Below, one piece after another: positions 8,987 through 19,136 of a DNA stretch of 64,000 nucleotides. The position numbers and the translations under genes were made by a program. Origin of the DNA: an uncultured Treponema sp. (lineage in GTDB: Bacteria; Spirochaetota; Spirochaetia; Treponematales; Treponemataceae); the NCBI RefSeq assembly GCF_934725225.1, contig NZ_CAKVAM010000004.1, positions 1 to 64,000 of the forward strand, read 5' to 3'. A model generated the notes under the pieces. It worked only from the letters and a program-made list of their open reading frames with translations. It did not search any database and had not been told where the DNA came from. Within the stretch, counting starts at the first letter, position 1. Each line of letters starts with the position of its first letter.

Positions 8987-10786
8987 ATGAAAGACGAAAC
9001 AATTCCATTAAGAAAAGACGTTCCGGCGGAATACAAATGGGACCTTACACAGCTTTATAAAACAGACGATGAATGGGAAGCGGATTTTAAAAAAATTCCT
9101 TCGCTTGTAAAAAATTTTGCATCATTTAAAGGAAGACTGGCGGAAAGCAGCAGCATTTTTCTTGAAGCCTTAAAAGCAGATGAAGCTCTCGACCGTCAAA
9201 TTGAAAAAGTCTATCACTACGCAAGCCTTAACAACGAGGCTGACCAAGGAGACAGCACCGCGCAGGAAAAATACAGCCGCGTAATGATGGCATACACAGC
9301 AGCTTGTTCTGAAACAAGTTTTTTTACGCCGGAGCTTCTTGCAATTCCAGATGAAAAAATAAATTCCTGGATAGAGCAGCCGGAATTTAAAGACTACAAA
9401 ATCTACATTCAAAAAGCACTTCATGCCAAGCCGCATATTTTAAGCGAAAAAGAAGAACGCATAATGGCTCTTCAGTCTGAATCAGGGCAGACAACCTCAA
9501 ATGTCTTTTCACTTTTAAATGACGTTGATATGAACTTTGGAACAGTAGAAGTTGAAGGAAAACAGCTTCCGCTCACACATAGCACTTGGAGCGACTTTGA
9601 AGAAAATCAGGACAGAAAAATCCGCAAGGAAGCTTATGAAAAATTCTACGGAGTATTTGAAAGCCACGCAAACACTCTTGCAGCTTTATATTCAGGCTCT
9701 GTAAAAAACGACATTTTTCATGCACGGGCGCGCGGCTACAATTCATCTTTGGAAGCAGCTCTTTACGGCGACAAAGTTCCGGTAAGCGTTTACAAAAATC
9801 TTATAGAAACAGTTCACAAAAATCTCGACACCCTGCACAGGTATTACGAAATCCGCAGAAAAGTTCTCGGAGTTGAAGAACTTCGGCACTATGATGTTTA
9901 TGTTCCGCTAGTAAAATCTGTAAAGTCAAAAATTTCTTATGACGAGTCTGTTGAAATTGTAAGAAACGCGCTTGCAGTTTTGGGAAGCGAATACACAGAC
10001 ACTCTTTGCGGCGGACTAAAAGGCGGCTGGGTTGACCGTTTTGAAAACAAAGGAAAAAATTCCGGAGCATTTTCAAGCGGCTGCTACGAAGGCTATCCTT
10101 ACATTCTTTTAAATTACAAAGACACTTCATTGCGCGACGTTTACACAATGGCGCATGAGGGCGGACATTCAATGCATTCCTGGTACAGCGTCCGCAACAA
10201 TCCGTTCATGTCTTATGAATACACAATCTTTGAAGCCGAAGTTGCGTCCACATTCAATGAAGAGCTTGTATTCGAGTATCTTCTTAAAAATGCAAAAGAC
10301 CACGAAATGAAAAAATATCTTTTGTCTATGCGCGCGAACGATATTCTTGCAACTTTGCACCGCCAGACAATGTTTGCAGAATTCGAGCTGAAATGCCATG
10401 AAGCTGTAGAAAACAACGAGCCTTTAAGCACAGAAGCAATCCGCAGTATTTACAGAAAACTTTTGGAGCAGTACTTCGGACCTGCAATGAAATTTGAAAA
10501 ATCCAGCGACATGGAAGGTCTTCGCATTCCGCATTTCTATAACGCATTCTATGTCTACAAATATTCAACAGGAATTTCCGCAGCCCTTGCGCTCGCAAAA
10601 AGAGTTGTCAACGGAGGAAAGCAAGAACATGATGACTACTTCAAATTCTTAAAGTCCGGCGGATCAAGATACCCAATTGAAAGTTTGAAAGTCGCAGGCG
10701 TAAATATGGAAAGCACAGAACCAGTTCAAGCGGCTCTTGACACATTCAAAGAGCTTGTTGATCAGTTAGAAAAAGAACTTCTGTAA
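8987..10786 (+). CDS. pepF: Oligoendopeptidase F, M3B family
   Basis: A 599-aa cytoplasmic zinc metallopeptidase that cleaves short oligopeptides. The catalytic motif HEGGH is at residues 390-394 inside YTMAHEGGHSMHSWY, and the third zinc ligand Glu lies in the following FEAEVASTFNE block. The N-terminal helical domain begins VPAEYKWDLTQLY, typical of PepF. Length matches the family (about 600 aa). The gene is monocistronic, followed by a strong bidirectional terminator, and divergent from the SH3-like lipoprotein. Confidence 0.95.
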   Translation: MKDETIPLRKDVPAEYKWDLTQLYKTDDEWEADFKKIPSLVKNFASFKGRLAESSSIFLEALKADEALDRQIEKVYHYASLNNEADQGDSTAQEKYSRVMMAYTAACSETSFFTPELLAIPDEKINSWIEQPEFKDYKIYIQKALHAKPHILSEKEERIMALQSESGQTTSNVFSLLNDVDMNFGTVEVEGKQLPLTHSTWSDFEENQDRKIRKEAYEKFYGVFESHANTLAALYSGSVKNDIFHARARGYNSSLEAALYGDKVPVSVYKNLIETVHKNLDTLHRYYEIRRKVLGVEELRHYDVYVPLVKSVKSKISYDESVEIVRNALAVLGSEYTDTLCGGLKGGWVDRFENKGKNSGAFSSGCYEGYPYILLNYKDTSLRDVYTMAHEGGHSMHSWYSVRNNPFMSYEYTIFEAEVASTFNEELVFEYLLKNAKDHEMKKYLLSMRANDILATLHRQTMFAEFELKCHEAVENNEPLSTEAIRSIYRKLLEQYFGPAMKFEKSSDMEGLRIPHFYNAFYVYKYSTGISAALALAKRVVNGGKQEHDDYFKFLKSGGSRYPIESLKVAGVNMESTEPVQAALDTFKELVDQLEKELL

Positions 10787-10806
10787 AATCAAACGATGTG
10801 CAGAAA

Positions 10807-10837
10807 AAAAGCCAGCTTTTTCAAAGCTGGCTTTTTT
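10807..10837. terminator. Bidirectional terminator
   Basis: A perfect AAAGCCAGCTTT-type inverted repeat with A-run before and T-run after lies between the convergent ends of pepF and the OmpA/Ig-repeat gene. It should serve both strands. Confidence 0.85.
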
Positions 10838-10860
10838 AGTTTTAAATGTAAAACCTGAAT

Positions 10861-13800
10861 TTACTTTTCAAGAATAAATTCTACACGGCGGTTTTTCCAG
10901 TTCACATTTGTATCCTTGCGGTCTGCAACTGGTTCTGTTCCGCCTTTTCCTTCAACAGAAAGACGAGAAGAATTAATTCCTAATTTTACAAGATTACTCT
11001 TAACAAATTCCGCGCGCTGTTCAGAAAGAGAAATCAACGCCTTGCCCCAAATGCCTTCTTCAGTTTCTTCCGCAGAGTTGTCAGAAATTCTATTTGCGTG
11101 TCCAACAATAGTAACTTTGTAATCCTTGAACTTTTTAAGAATTTCAGAAACGCGCTTTAGAACACGAGCATTGTTGTCAGCCTGCGCCTGCGTAATTCCA
11201 GCCTTAATAATTTTTCCATTCGCATCAACAGTTCTTACGCCAAAGTCAGCTTCATTACTTCTAAAAATAATCGAAGGAATTTGCATTTTGAGTTTGTCGC
11301 CATCGCGGACAACAAGAACATCAACATTTATAACACCTTGCGCAGTGCTTGACATTCCGAGTTCATCGTAAGCTGTAAATTCAAACGGATAATCTTCCGC
11401 AGACTGAACAATTTCGCCATTGTTTCCGCGGCCGTCCCAAATGATTCTTTTTGTAATTGAAGATTTTCCGCTTGTCTTCCAGAATGATTTTCCGTTTCTG
11501 TCTTTGATTGTAAAGTTCCAATTTTTAAGTCCAGCAATTGTCTGGCATCCAAGCTCAATGAACAAGTCGTCATCGTTGCCGTCGTTATCCGGGCTGAAAT
11601 ATTTTGGAGCAGTTCTAACAGAAAGCGCAGGCGGAATTGCCGTGCAGATAAAGCTTGAAGAAGCCGCGTCCACAACATTTCCCTTTGCATACTCAACATG
11701 AAGCTTTCCAGTAAATGTTCCTTCCGCGATTTTTTCATCCGATGTGTCGCCTGCCCAAGTAATTGCAGCCGGAAGATTTTCGCTGTCATTGCTAGAGAAA
11801 GTTTTTACAACTGAATTAGCCGAATCAACAATGTCAAATTTCCATGAAGAAATTCCTTCAGCAAGAGAAACTTTTATATCGAATTTCTGGGCATCAAGAA
11901 TTCCGTCGGCATTAGGAGAAATGCCTTTGTATTCAGCAGTAACAAATCCTGTTACAGGACGCGCGTCCAAAGAAATTCCTGCAATCGTTGTGCTTCCAGA
12001 ATTTCCTGCCGCATCCTTTGAAGAAACTGCAAGCGAATAACTTCCATTTGCCGCTTTGTTTCCGCTGTCGTCTGTTCCATCCCATGCAAAATCCAAAGCC
12101 TTAGAATTATTCCAGGCAAAAGTTTTTACAACCTGATTTTTCGCATTTTTAATTTCAGCATTCCATTTTGTTTCAACAGAGCAGTCTTCAACTTTTACAG
12201 GAATTGTCTGCCGACTTGAAATTCCGTCTGGAGAGAAAACTGTATAAGGCGCAGAAATTTTTATTGAAGGCGCAACTGTGTCAAGGACAAATTTCTGACT
12301 TGCAGCTTCCGCTTCTGTTCCGCTGTTTGCAACTGTTTTTATAACAGCAGAATAAGTTCCATCTGCGCACCTTGTTCCATCATCAGCAAGTCCGTCCCAA
12401 ATAAATGAAGAAGGAATTTTTCCAGAACCTTTAAAAGTTTTTACAGCAGTTCCATTGAAAATCTTAAGCTCATAAGAATCGATTCCGCTAGAAGCTTTTG
12501 CAACTGGAGTCAAAATAACTTTGTCCTGAATTCCGTCCCCGTTCGGTGAAAATGCAGCCGGACTTACAGAAAGCGCAAGTTCAGTTTTGCTTGTGTCAAG
12601 AACAAATTCTTTTGATTCCATCAAATTGCTGTTTCCTGCAAGTTCAGAAACTTCAAGAACATATTTATATTTTCCGTCTTTTGCAAATTGCCCTTTGTCA
12701 TCAAGTCCGTCCCATTCAACGGAAGCAGGAAGAACTGTGTCAAAGTCAAAATTCTTTACAGCATTATTATTTTCATCAACAATTTTTCCTGTCCAAGTTT
12801 TTTTTCCAGTGTAGGCTGGCTCCGCAACTTGCTGCTGCGAAATCTGGAATTTATTTTTTCCATTGAAGACTGTATTCGCCGGAAGAGAAACAGCCGCTTT
12901 TGGAGCTTCATTGTCAAGAACAAAAACAGGAGAATAAACAGCCGCAGGCTCATAGCCATTCAAGTACTTTGCGGTTATTTTTGCACGGTATTCTCCATCA
13001 GCTAAATTTGCACCCGAATTATTTTTTCCATCAAACAAGAATGAAGAAGGCGGATTTGTTTTTCCAGATTTTGAATAATAAACTTTATCATCGTCTTTTC
13101 CTACAATGGAAATCTGCCAGTCAGTAAGCGAGTTCACACTTGCAGAAGGAGAAGGAATTGCAACTGAAAAATTAATTGTCTTTCTTGCAACAGCCACGCT
13201 TCCTTTTGGAGACGGAGCAAAATATCTTGAGCCGTTTATTGAAACTGCGGTTTCAGGTTTTTCAGCAGAAAAAATTATATTTGAAATTCTTGCTTGCTCA
13301 GAAGTGTTTCCTGCCAAGTCAGTCGAAGAAATTTCATAGTTATAAATTCCATCCGGCATAATTGACTTGCTTTCGTTTGTTCCGTTCCATTCAATTTCAA
13401 GCGGCGAAGAGTCTTCCCATTTGTATGAGCGGACAAGATTTCCCTGGGCATCTGTTATTTTGGCAGTCCACAGTTTTTCAGCTGAACCTGACTGCCTGAT
13501 TTTCAACACAGCCTTGTTTCCTTCACCAAAAATTTTATCAGCGCCTTCAAGTTTTGCAAGATTGATTTCCGGAGGAGTATTGTCAACAACAACCGGCAGC
13601 TTTGAAGTTGTTGCAGTATTTCCATTGTCATCAGAAGCCGTAAACTGATAATAATAAGTTCCGTCCTGCGCCAACGAACCGTCATCCAAAAATCCGTTCC
13701 AGACAATTATTGAAGGAATATCAACGCCGCGCTTTGGAGTTATCAATGTCTTGAAAAAAGTTTTAAAAGTGAATTTTGAAGGAAGCGAAATTTTGTTTCC

Positions 13801-14022
13801 GATTGTGCGCACAACATTTCCAGCTTCATCGGTAATTACAAAACTCCATTCTTTCACATAGCGTTTTTCGCGGATTTTCAAAGGAACTTCAAGCGTGTCC
13901 TGAATTCCGTCGTTGTTCGGTGAAATATAAACAATGCCAGGCTCGGCAAAAAGTTCAGAAGAAAAACTGAGCGCAGAGCAAAGTGCAAATGCCGTAAAAA
14001 TTTTTCTAGTCGTTCTTTTCAT
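10861..14022 (-). CDS. Ig-repeat (FlgD-type) protein with C-terminal OmpA domain
   Basis: The 1053-aa product has a signal peptide (about residues 1-26). It then has roughly six to eight repeated units of about 90-120 aa that carry FSPNGDGIQDK-like calcium-binding loops and WDGLDDKG.. ADGTY blocks, as in FlgD/CHU-type Ig domains. The last 115 or so residues are an OmpA/MotB peptidoglycan-binding domain (VTIVGHAN, SLSEQRAEFVKSNL, WKNRRVEFILEK). It probably extends through the periplasm or the outer membrane and is anchored to peptidoglycan. Its ATG follows the stop of the UPF0164-like barrel gene by one codon, so the two are co-transcribed and probably act together in the envelope. Confidence 0.8.
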   Translation of the reverse strand: MKRTTRKIFTAFALCSALSFSSELFAEPGIVYISPNNDGIQDTLEVPLKIREKRYVKEWSFVITDEAGNVVRTIGNKISLPSKFTFKTFFKTLITPKRGVDIPSIIVWNGFLDDGSLAQDGTYYYQFTASDDNGNTATTSKLPVVVDNTPPEINLAKLEGADKIFGEGNKAVLKIRQSGSAEKLWTAKITDAQGNLVRSYKWEDSSPLEIEWNGTNESKSIMPDGIYNYEISSTDLAGNTSEQARISNIIFSAEKPETAVSINGSRYFAPSPKGSVAVARKTINFSVAIPSPSASVNSLTDWQISIVGKDDDKVYYSKSGKTNPPSSFLFDGKNNSGANLADGEYRAKITAKYLNGYEPAAVYSPVFVLDNEAPKAAVSLPANTVFNGKNKFQISQQQVAEPAYTGKKTWTGKIVDENNNAVKNFDFDTVLPASVEWDGLDDKGQFAKDGKYKYVLEVSELAGNSNLMESKEFVLDTSKTELALSVSPAAFSPNGDGIQDKVILTPVAKASSGIDSYELKIFNGTAVKTFKGSGKIPSSFIWDGLADDGTRCADGTYSAVIKTVANSGTEAEAASQKFVLDTVAPSIKISAPYTVFSPDGISSRQTIPVKVEDCSVETKWNAEIKNAKNQVVKTFAWNNSKALDFAWDGTDDSGNKAANGSYSLAVSSKDAAGNSGSTTIAGISLDARPVTGFVTAEYKGISPNADGILDAQKFDIKVSLAEGISSWKFDIVDSANSVVKTFSSNDSENLPAAITWAGDTSDEKIAEGTFTGKLHVEYAKGNVVDAASSSFICTAIPPALSVRTAPKYFSPDNDGNDDDLFIELGCQTIAGLKNWNFTIKDRNGKSFWKTSGKSSITKRIIWDGRGNNGEIVQSAEDYPFEFTAYDELGMSSTAQGVINVDVLVVRDGDKLKMQIPSIIFRSNEADFGVRTVDANGKIIKAGITQAQADNNARVLKRVSEILKKFKDYKVTIVGHANRISDNSAEETEEGIWGKALISLSEQRAEFVKSNLVKLGINSSRLSVEGKGGTEPVADRKDTNVNWKNRRVEFILEK

Positions 14023-14025
14023 TTT

Positions 14026-15096
14026 TTATTCCTCGTTCCAAAGAATGATTTCAGGAGCATCGGTGTCTTTCAATCCCAAGTCAAGCCTTGCGCCAAAACT
14101 TACAGCCTGAATCCCTGAATAAAGTGTCTGAGTTGCAATAGAAGGCGTCACTTCGCTTTTTTCCCAGTCGGCATTAGTTTCTGAAAATTTCTTAGAAGTG
14201 ATTCCAAGCTTCAATGAAACGCCAACTGAAATGCTGTTCACGCCGTCAGCATTTCCTTCTACAATTTCGCGTATATTCGCCTGCCAGCCAAGAGACAAGC
14301 GGATAAATTTGTTATATTCAAATCCAAGTCCCAAATCCATTACGCAATTCTGAAAAAATGGAAAAGCAAAATCCGTGCTAAATGAACCAGCCCATTTTTT
14401 TACTTCAAAAACAGTCGAAGCAAAAGAAACTCTTGGAGTAAACGGTGAAGGATAAGATGAAGAATCTTTTTTGTCATCAATTCCAAGCGTTTCATAATCA
14501 GCAGATTTTCCAATATTTAAAAGCGAAACTCCAAACCTTGGATTTGTAAAAATGCTAAAGCTGTTCATTTTGTAAAGCGCACCCAAATCTATTCCCACAG
14601 AAAAATCAGAGCCGCTTCCCATGTAAAGCCCGGCGTACGTATTCGCGCCTACGGAAAGTTTTTCATTGACTTCTTTTGACAATCCGGCGTGAAAAACCAA
14701 AGTCTTTCTCAAATCCATTCCGTAAAAATCAGCAAAAAGAGCATTTGCAGTAAGCGAAAAAACAGACCATTTTGTAGGAACAATCATTCCAGCCTGAAAT
14801 CCGCCACCAACAGATTTATCGCTGCTTTCGCCTTCAATTTTTATTTTATCAAAGTTATAAAAAACAGTTCCGCTAAAATTAATATCAGCACGCTGCTCGC
14901 CGGCAGTAAGGGCAGGGTTATAAGTTATGGACGCAGGAACGATTGTAAAATTCGGGCCGCCAGCAGCAGATGCGGCGCCAGACATAAGCTCAGGATTTGA
15001 AAGCCTATAAAGATCCTCGCCACCATAAGGCGGATTGTAAGCAAACAGTTCAGCCATGCATACTAAAAAAGCCGCCGCCAAAATTACTTTTTTCAT
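14026..15096 (-). CDS. UPF0164-like outer-membrane beta-barrel protein
   Basis: The 356-aa product has a signal peptide (MKKVILAAAFLVCMAELFA) followed by a glycine-rich, alternating hydrophobic/polar sequence typical of beta barrels. PPYGGEDLYRL, SNPELMSGAASAAGGP and the closing GARLDLGL are reminiscent of treponemal UPF0164 (FadL/PorV-like) proteins; this assignment is from memory of the family. The start at 15096 is chosen because GGAGG lies 8 bp upstream. It heads a two-gene operon with the Ig-repeat/OmpA gene, so the pair may form an outer-membrane complex. Confidence 0.7.
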   Translation of the reverse strand: MKKVILAAAFLVCMAELFAYNPPYGGEDLYRLSNPELMSGAASAAGGPNFTIVPASITYNPALTAGEQRADINFSGTVFYNFDKIKIEGESSDKSVGGGFQAGMIVPTKWSVFSLTANALFADFYGMDLRKTLVFHAGLSKEVNEKLSVGANTYAGLYMGSGSDFSVGIDLGALYKMNSFSIFTNPRFGVSLLNIGKSADYETLGIDDKKDSSSYPSPFTPRVSFASTVFEVKKWAGSFSTDFAFPFFQNCVMDLGLGFEYNKFIRLSLGWQANIREIVEGNADGVNSISVGVSLKLGITSKKFSETNADWEKSEVTPSIATQTLYSGIQAVSFGARLDLGLKDTDAPEIILWNEE

Positions 15097-15159
15097 AAAG
15101 TAAACCTCCAGTTTCAAATTATAACAAAAAATAAAACTATTTCAAATGGAATACAATTT

Positions 15160-16014
15160 TTATTTGCCGCGAAGCAAAGCGCGCTCAACTTCATCTATAA
15201 CAAAATCAGGAGTGCTTGCTCCGGCAGTAAGTCCGACAATTTGTAAAGAAAAAATTTCATCAGGAATTTCAGAAGCATCTTCTATGAGCGCAGTTTTTCC
15301 GCAGATTAAAGAAGCCGTTTCAAAAAGCCTGCGTGTGTTTGCGGAATTTTTTCCGCCAATAACAAGAATCGCTTCCACTTTGCCTTCAAGTTCTTTCAAT
15401 GCGTTTTGCCGCTCCATTGTCGCCGAGCATATAGAATTGAAAATTTGGACTGAAGGATTTTTCCGCTTTAAAGCCGAAGCAATTTTTTCAAACTCAACAG
15501 GACTAAATGTCGTCTGCGCAATCAAAACTGTTTTTTCAGGAATTTCAATTTTTAAAGCTTCCTCCGCGCTTTCCACAACAACAGCATGATTTTCCGCATA
15601 GCCCGAAATGCTTACAACTTCGCCATGATTTTTGTCGCCCGCAATCACAACAAGAAAACCTTTCTTTGCCCATTCAGCCGCTCTCTTCTGGCTAAGGTGA
15701 ACTCTTGGGCAAGTCGCATCAAGAATTTCCGCACCCTGATTTTCAAGAGCAGACACAACTTGCGGCGTAGTTCCATGCGCACGGATTACAACAACCGAAT
15801 CGCTTTTCGCTTTTTCAAGAGAAGAAGGCTCAAGAATCTGCGCGCCTTTTTTTTCAAGCGAATCCATAACAAGCGGATTGTGAATCAAAGGTCCAAGAGT
15901 AAAAACTTTTTTCTGTCCATTTTTTTCTGAATTTTCAAGAGCAGCGGAAGCAGTTTCAACAGCACGCCGGACTCCCATGCAAAATCCAAGAACTTTGGCA
16001 CGAACAACTTTCAA
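15160..16014 (-). CDS. ispH: 4-hydroxy-3-methylbut-2-enyl diphosphate reductase
   Basis: IspH/LytB, the last enzyme of the methylerythritol phosphate isoprenoid pathway; it uses a [4Fe-4S] cluster to make IPP and DMAPP. The three cluster cysteines are visible in VLGFCMGVRRAV, DATCPRVH and NSICSATMERQ. Other marks are the active-site GTTPQV block and GDKNHGE. I place the start at a TTG (16014), because GGAG sits 6 bp before it and the family begins right there. The open frame continues upstream to an ATG at 16122, but those 36 residues are not family sequence. It follows secF on the same strand after about 135 bp. Confidence 0.9.
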   Translation of the reverse strand: MKVVRAKVLGFCMGVRRAVETASAALENSEKNGQKKVFTLGPLIHNPLVMDSLEKKGAQILEPSSLEKAKSDSVVVIRAHGTTPQVVSALENQGAEILDATCPRVHLSQKRAAEWAKKGFLVVIAGDKNHGEVVSISGYAENHAVVVESAEEALKIEIPEKTVLIAQTTFSPVEFEKIASALKRKNPSVQIFNSICSATMERQNALKELEGKVEAILVIGGKNSANTRRLFETASLICGKTALIEDASEIPDEIFSLQIVGLTAGASTPDFVIDEVERALLRGK

Positions 16015-16149
16015 CAGAAACTCCAACGCCAGTTTCAAAATTCTGTTATTTCTTAAAACTGACTTACAAAAGAAAAAAGCCGCAACCAAAAAAGTTACGG
16101 CCTTAAAATAATTCCTTATCAAACAGAAAAAATCCGCTTAAAGCAATCT

Positions 16150-17400
16150 TTAAACATTCTGTGCTGACTTAAACGAAAGAACATTTTTGTTGTTATGCGG
16201 CCTTACGTGGTTCGCAAATTCTCCCGGCTCCCAGTTGCGGCGCATAAAAGATACAAAACCCGGAACAATGAGCATAGAAGAATAACATCCAGAAACAAGA
16301 CCGACTGTAAGAACAATCGCAAAGTCCTTTATGCTTCCAGAAGTAAAAATAAGAAGCGCAACAGAAGCGAACATCGTTGTTACAGTTGTGATAATTGAGC
16401 GCGACAATGTTTCAGAAATTGAAGCATTCAAAATATCGTTAAAGTTCTTTGTCTGAATCAAGCTGATATTTTCGCGCACGCGATCCAAAATAACGATTGT
16501 GGCATTGATTGAGTAACCAAAAATCGTAAGAACCGCCGCAAAGCTTGTCGCAGAAAATTCAACCTGTGTCCAGGAAATGAACGAGAACATTATAAGACAG
16601 TCATGCAAAAGACCGATTATCGCGCCAGCCGCAAAGTCCCAGTGGAATCTTATTGCGCAGTAAATCCAGATTGCAAGCAAAGTTACAACTGCAAGAATAA
16701 CAGATTTGATTGCATTGCTGCTAGAAAATCCTGAGCCTACAAAGTCAGTTTTAATAATCGCAACATTGCTTTCGCCGAATTTTTCCTTGAGCGAACCGAT
16801 AATTCCTGCCTGAAGAGAATCAGATGAAGTGTCATTCTTTGAAATTGCTGCGCGAATCTGGAAACTTCTGTTTGAATCGTCTCCAAGTTCCTTTACTTCA
16901 ACGCCTTCAGAAGCAAGAGCCGAGCGAACGTCATCAATAGAAACATTTGTTGACGCATCTGAAACATAAAGCAAAACAGGAGCATCTGCGGAAAGTCGAG
17001 AAGTTGAAGAGCTGTCCAAATAAATTCCGTAAGAACTTACATTTTCAGCGCCTTTTACAGAAACTGAAAGTCCGTCAACTTCCGAAAGAGAAGCCGCAAT
17101 GTCTTTTATAGAAGGATTCTGCGCATAAGAAAAAACTTTAGTTTCGTTTTCCGCCCCAGTTCCTGTTATAACAAGTTCCAGTGCAGTGCTTGAAGTTCCA
17201 ACGCTTATATTTGCAGAGCCGTTGTAGGAAATTTCAATAGCAGCCGGACCAATGCGGACTTCTTCCAAAAGACCAGGCACAAAGTCAATGCCGAAATTTA
17301 TTCCGCGGATAAAAAATCCTGCGATTCCAAAAAGAATCAAAACTGAACTTAAAACAGCGCAGGCAGGAAATGCTTTACTGAATTTTTTTACTGTTTTCAT
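16150..17400 (-). CDS. secF: Protein translocase subunit SecF
   Basis: The 416-aa product is the SecF partner of SecD in the inner-membrane proton-driven secretion accessory complex. The first membrane segment is followed by GINFGIDFVPG. The C-terminal half has five membrane segments, with IWIYCAIRFHWDFAAGAIIGLLHD and GYSINATIVILDRVREN typical of SecF. The periplasmic domain (about residues 40-215) is long and rich in serine, larger than in many SecF proteins. Its ATG overlaps the secD stop (TAATG), so the two are translationally coupled. Confidence 0.95.
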   Translation of the reverse strand: MKTVKKFSKAFPACAVLSSVLILFGIAGFFIRGINFGIDFVPGLLEEVRIGPAAIEISYNGSANISVGTSSTALELVITGTGAENETKVFSYAQNPSIKDIAASLSEVDGLSVSVKGAENVSSYGIYLDSSSTSRLSADAPVLLYVSDASTNVSIDDVRSALASEGVEVKELGDDSNRSFQIRAAISKNDTSSDSLQAGIIGSLKEKFGESNVAIIKTDFVGSGFSSSNAIKSVILAVVTLLAIWIYCAIRFHWDFAAGAIIGLLHDCLIMFSFISWTQVEFSATSFAAVLTIFGYSINATIVILDRVRENISLIQTKNFNDILNASISETLSRSIITTVTTMFASVALLIFTSGSIKDFAIVLTVGLVSGCYSSMLIVPGFVSFMRRNWEPGEFANHVRPHNNKNVLSFKSAQNV

Positions 17401-19136
17401 TATTTAATCCCCCAGCCAATGCTGATATTCTTTACTTTTAAGACTTCTGTCTGGAAATCAAATATAAGGCGAGAAACAACCAAAGCTGTAAATACAGTTG
17501 AAACTACACCAATCGCAAGGCTCACTGCAAATCCCTGAACGGCACCGCTTCCAAGCTGCGTCATAAAGATTGCGGCGATAAATGTTGTGATATTTGAGTC
17601 CATGATTGCCCAGAATGCGTTGTCAAATCCCGCGCTTACACTAGAAGCTCTGTCTTTTCCAAGGCGGCGTTCTTCTTTTATGCGCTCAAAGATAATAACG
17701 TTCGCATCAGTTGCCATTCCGATTGTAAGAATCATACCAGCAACAGTCGGCAAAGTGATTGTAAGATTAAATGCGCTCAAAATACTGAACATGATATAAA
17801 GGTTCAAAACCTGAGAAACACAGGCGTTTATTCCAGAACCTTTGTACCATATAAGCATGAAAACCATAATTGAAAGAAGACCAACTGCAACTGCCAAAAG
17901 TCCCTGGCGGATTGCCTGTTCTCCCAAAGAAGCTCCAATTACCTGCTGGCTTTCTACGCTAAGCGGAACATCAAGCCAAGCCGTCTGCAAAACCTTGCGC
18001 AAGTTCTGGGCTTCACGCTGTCCGAATCCTGTAATCTGAACGTTTCCGCCTGTAATGGCAGTATTTATAGTAGCATTTGACTTGATTTTATTATCGCTGA
18101 TAATGCAGAGATTTTCGCCAACGTGCTCGCCAGTGAATTTTCCAAAGATTTCAGCGCCTTCAGCATCAAGAGAGAATGTAACCGCAGGACGTCCTGTAAG
18201 TTCTTCCGCGCCGACATCAGCAGATTTTATGTGCTTTCCATCAAGAGCAACTTCTTTTTTTACAACAAGATAGCCTTCGCGCTGATCAAGTCCGTAAGCG
18301 TCCGTTGTGTAGTATCCCAAAACTTCGCAGTCATCAGGAATGATTGAAGGGTCAACAAGATTTCCTCTTATGTCAAAAGTTGTGTCAGGATTGTTGTAAT
18401 AATAAGCGTTGAAATTTGAAGTAGCTTCATTGTCAACAAGTCGGAAATTCAAAATTCCGCGTCCCTGAATTATCGAGTTAATCTGGTCAGCTTCTGCAGA
18501 ACCAGGAAGCTCAATGTAAATTCTGTCTTCGCCCTGCTGTCTGATTGTTGGAGAACTCAAGCCAAAGCGGTCAATGCGGCTTGTCAAAGTTTCAACAGCC
18601 TGAGCCATTATGTCAGCCTTTAAAGTTCCTGTGTCCACAACAGTATCGCCCTGCTTTGCAATAACAGAGTCAAGGTCAGCCTTTACAATCACGTTCATTC
18701 CGCCTGAAAGGTCAAGACCAAGCTTTACAGAATTCTTATAATAATCTTTTGTCTTAAGAATCTTTTTTCTATAAATTCCTTCGATAAAAGAAGCAAGCTC
18801 TGATTTTGAATCAAAAGAATTCAAAGCGTCTTTCAAAAGAATTGTGGCAGGAGCTTTTTCTCCGGCAGCCTTGAAATTCTTCTTTGCCTGTTTTACAAGC
18901 CACTGGCTGTCTTCTGGAACTGGAACTTCTGAATTTGCTTTTACAGCATCAACTAATTTTCTAACTTCAGAATTAGCCCTGAAACTTGAATAACTTTTTA
19001 TATTTTCCAAAGAACTCAAGGCAAGAACCTTGTCCTCTTTTGGAGTGCGTACATACCAGCTGATTGACGGCCACAAAAAGGCAAAGCAAACAGCCAGCAC
19101 TGCAATAATCATAAAAAGCCGGCTTTTCTTACTCAT
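17400..19136 (-). CDS. secD: Protein translocase subunit SecD
   Basis: SecD of 578 aa from the start at 19136, which overlaps the yajC stop and is preceded by a GAGGAAAAG ribosome-binding site. An N-terminal membrane anchor is followed by the large periplasmic domain (VKLGLDLSGGMNVIVKAD; SRIDRFGLSSPTIRQQGEDRIYIELPG cannot be missed) and a C-terminal RND-like bundle with GMILTIGMATDANVIIFERIKEE. It acts with SecF and YajC at the Sec translocon. An in-frame reading extends 41 codons upstream through the end of yajC, but this is very lysine-rich and is not SecD sequence. Confidence 0.95.
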   Translation of the reverse strand: MSKKSRLFMIIAVLAVCFAFLWPSISWYVRTPKEDKVLALSSLENIKSYSSFRANSEVRKLVDAVKANSEVPVPEDSQWLVKQAKKNFKAAGEKAPATILLKDALNSFDSKSELASFIEGIYRKKILKTKDYYKNSVKLGLDLSGGMNVIVKADLDSVIAKQGDTVVDTGTLKADIMAQAVETLTSRIDRFGLSSPTIRQQGEDRIYIELPGSAEADQINSIIQGRGILNFRLVDNEATSNFNAYYYNNPDTTFDIRGNLVDPSIIPDDCEVLGYYTTDAYGLDQREGYLVVKKEVALDGKHIKSADVGAEELTGRPAVTFSLDAEGAEIFGKFTGEHVGENLCIISDNKIKSNATINTAITGGNVQITGFGQREAQNLRKVLQTAWLDVPLSVESQQVIGASLGEQAIRQGLLAVAVGLLSIMVFMLIWYKGSGINACVSQVLNLYIMFSILSAFNLTITLPTVAGMILTIGMATDANVIIFERIKEERRLGKDRASSVSAGFDNAFWAIMDSNITTFIAAIFMTQLGSGAVQGFAVSLAIGVVSTVFTALVVSRLIFDFQTEVLKVKNISIGWGIK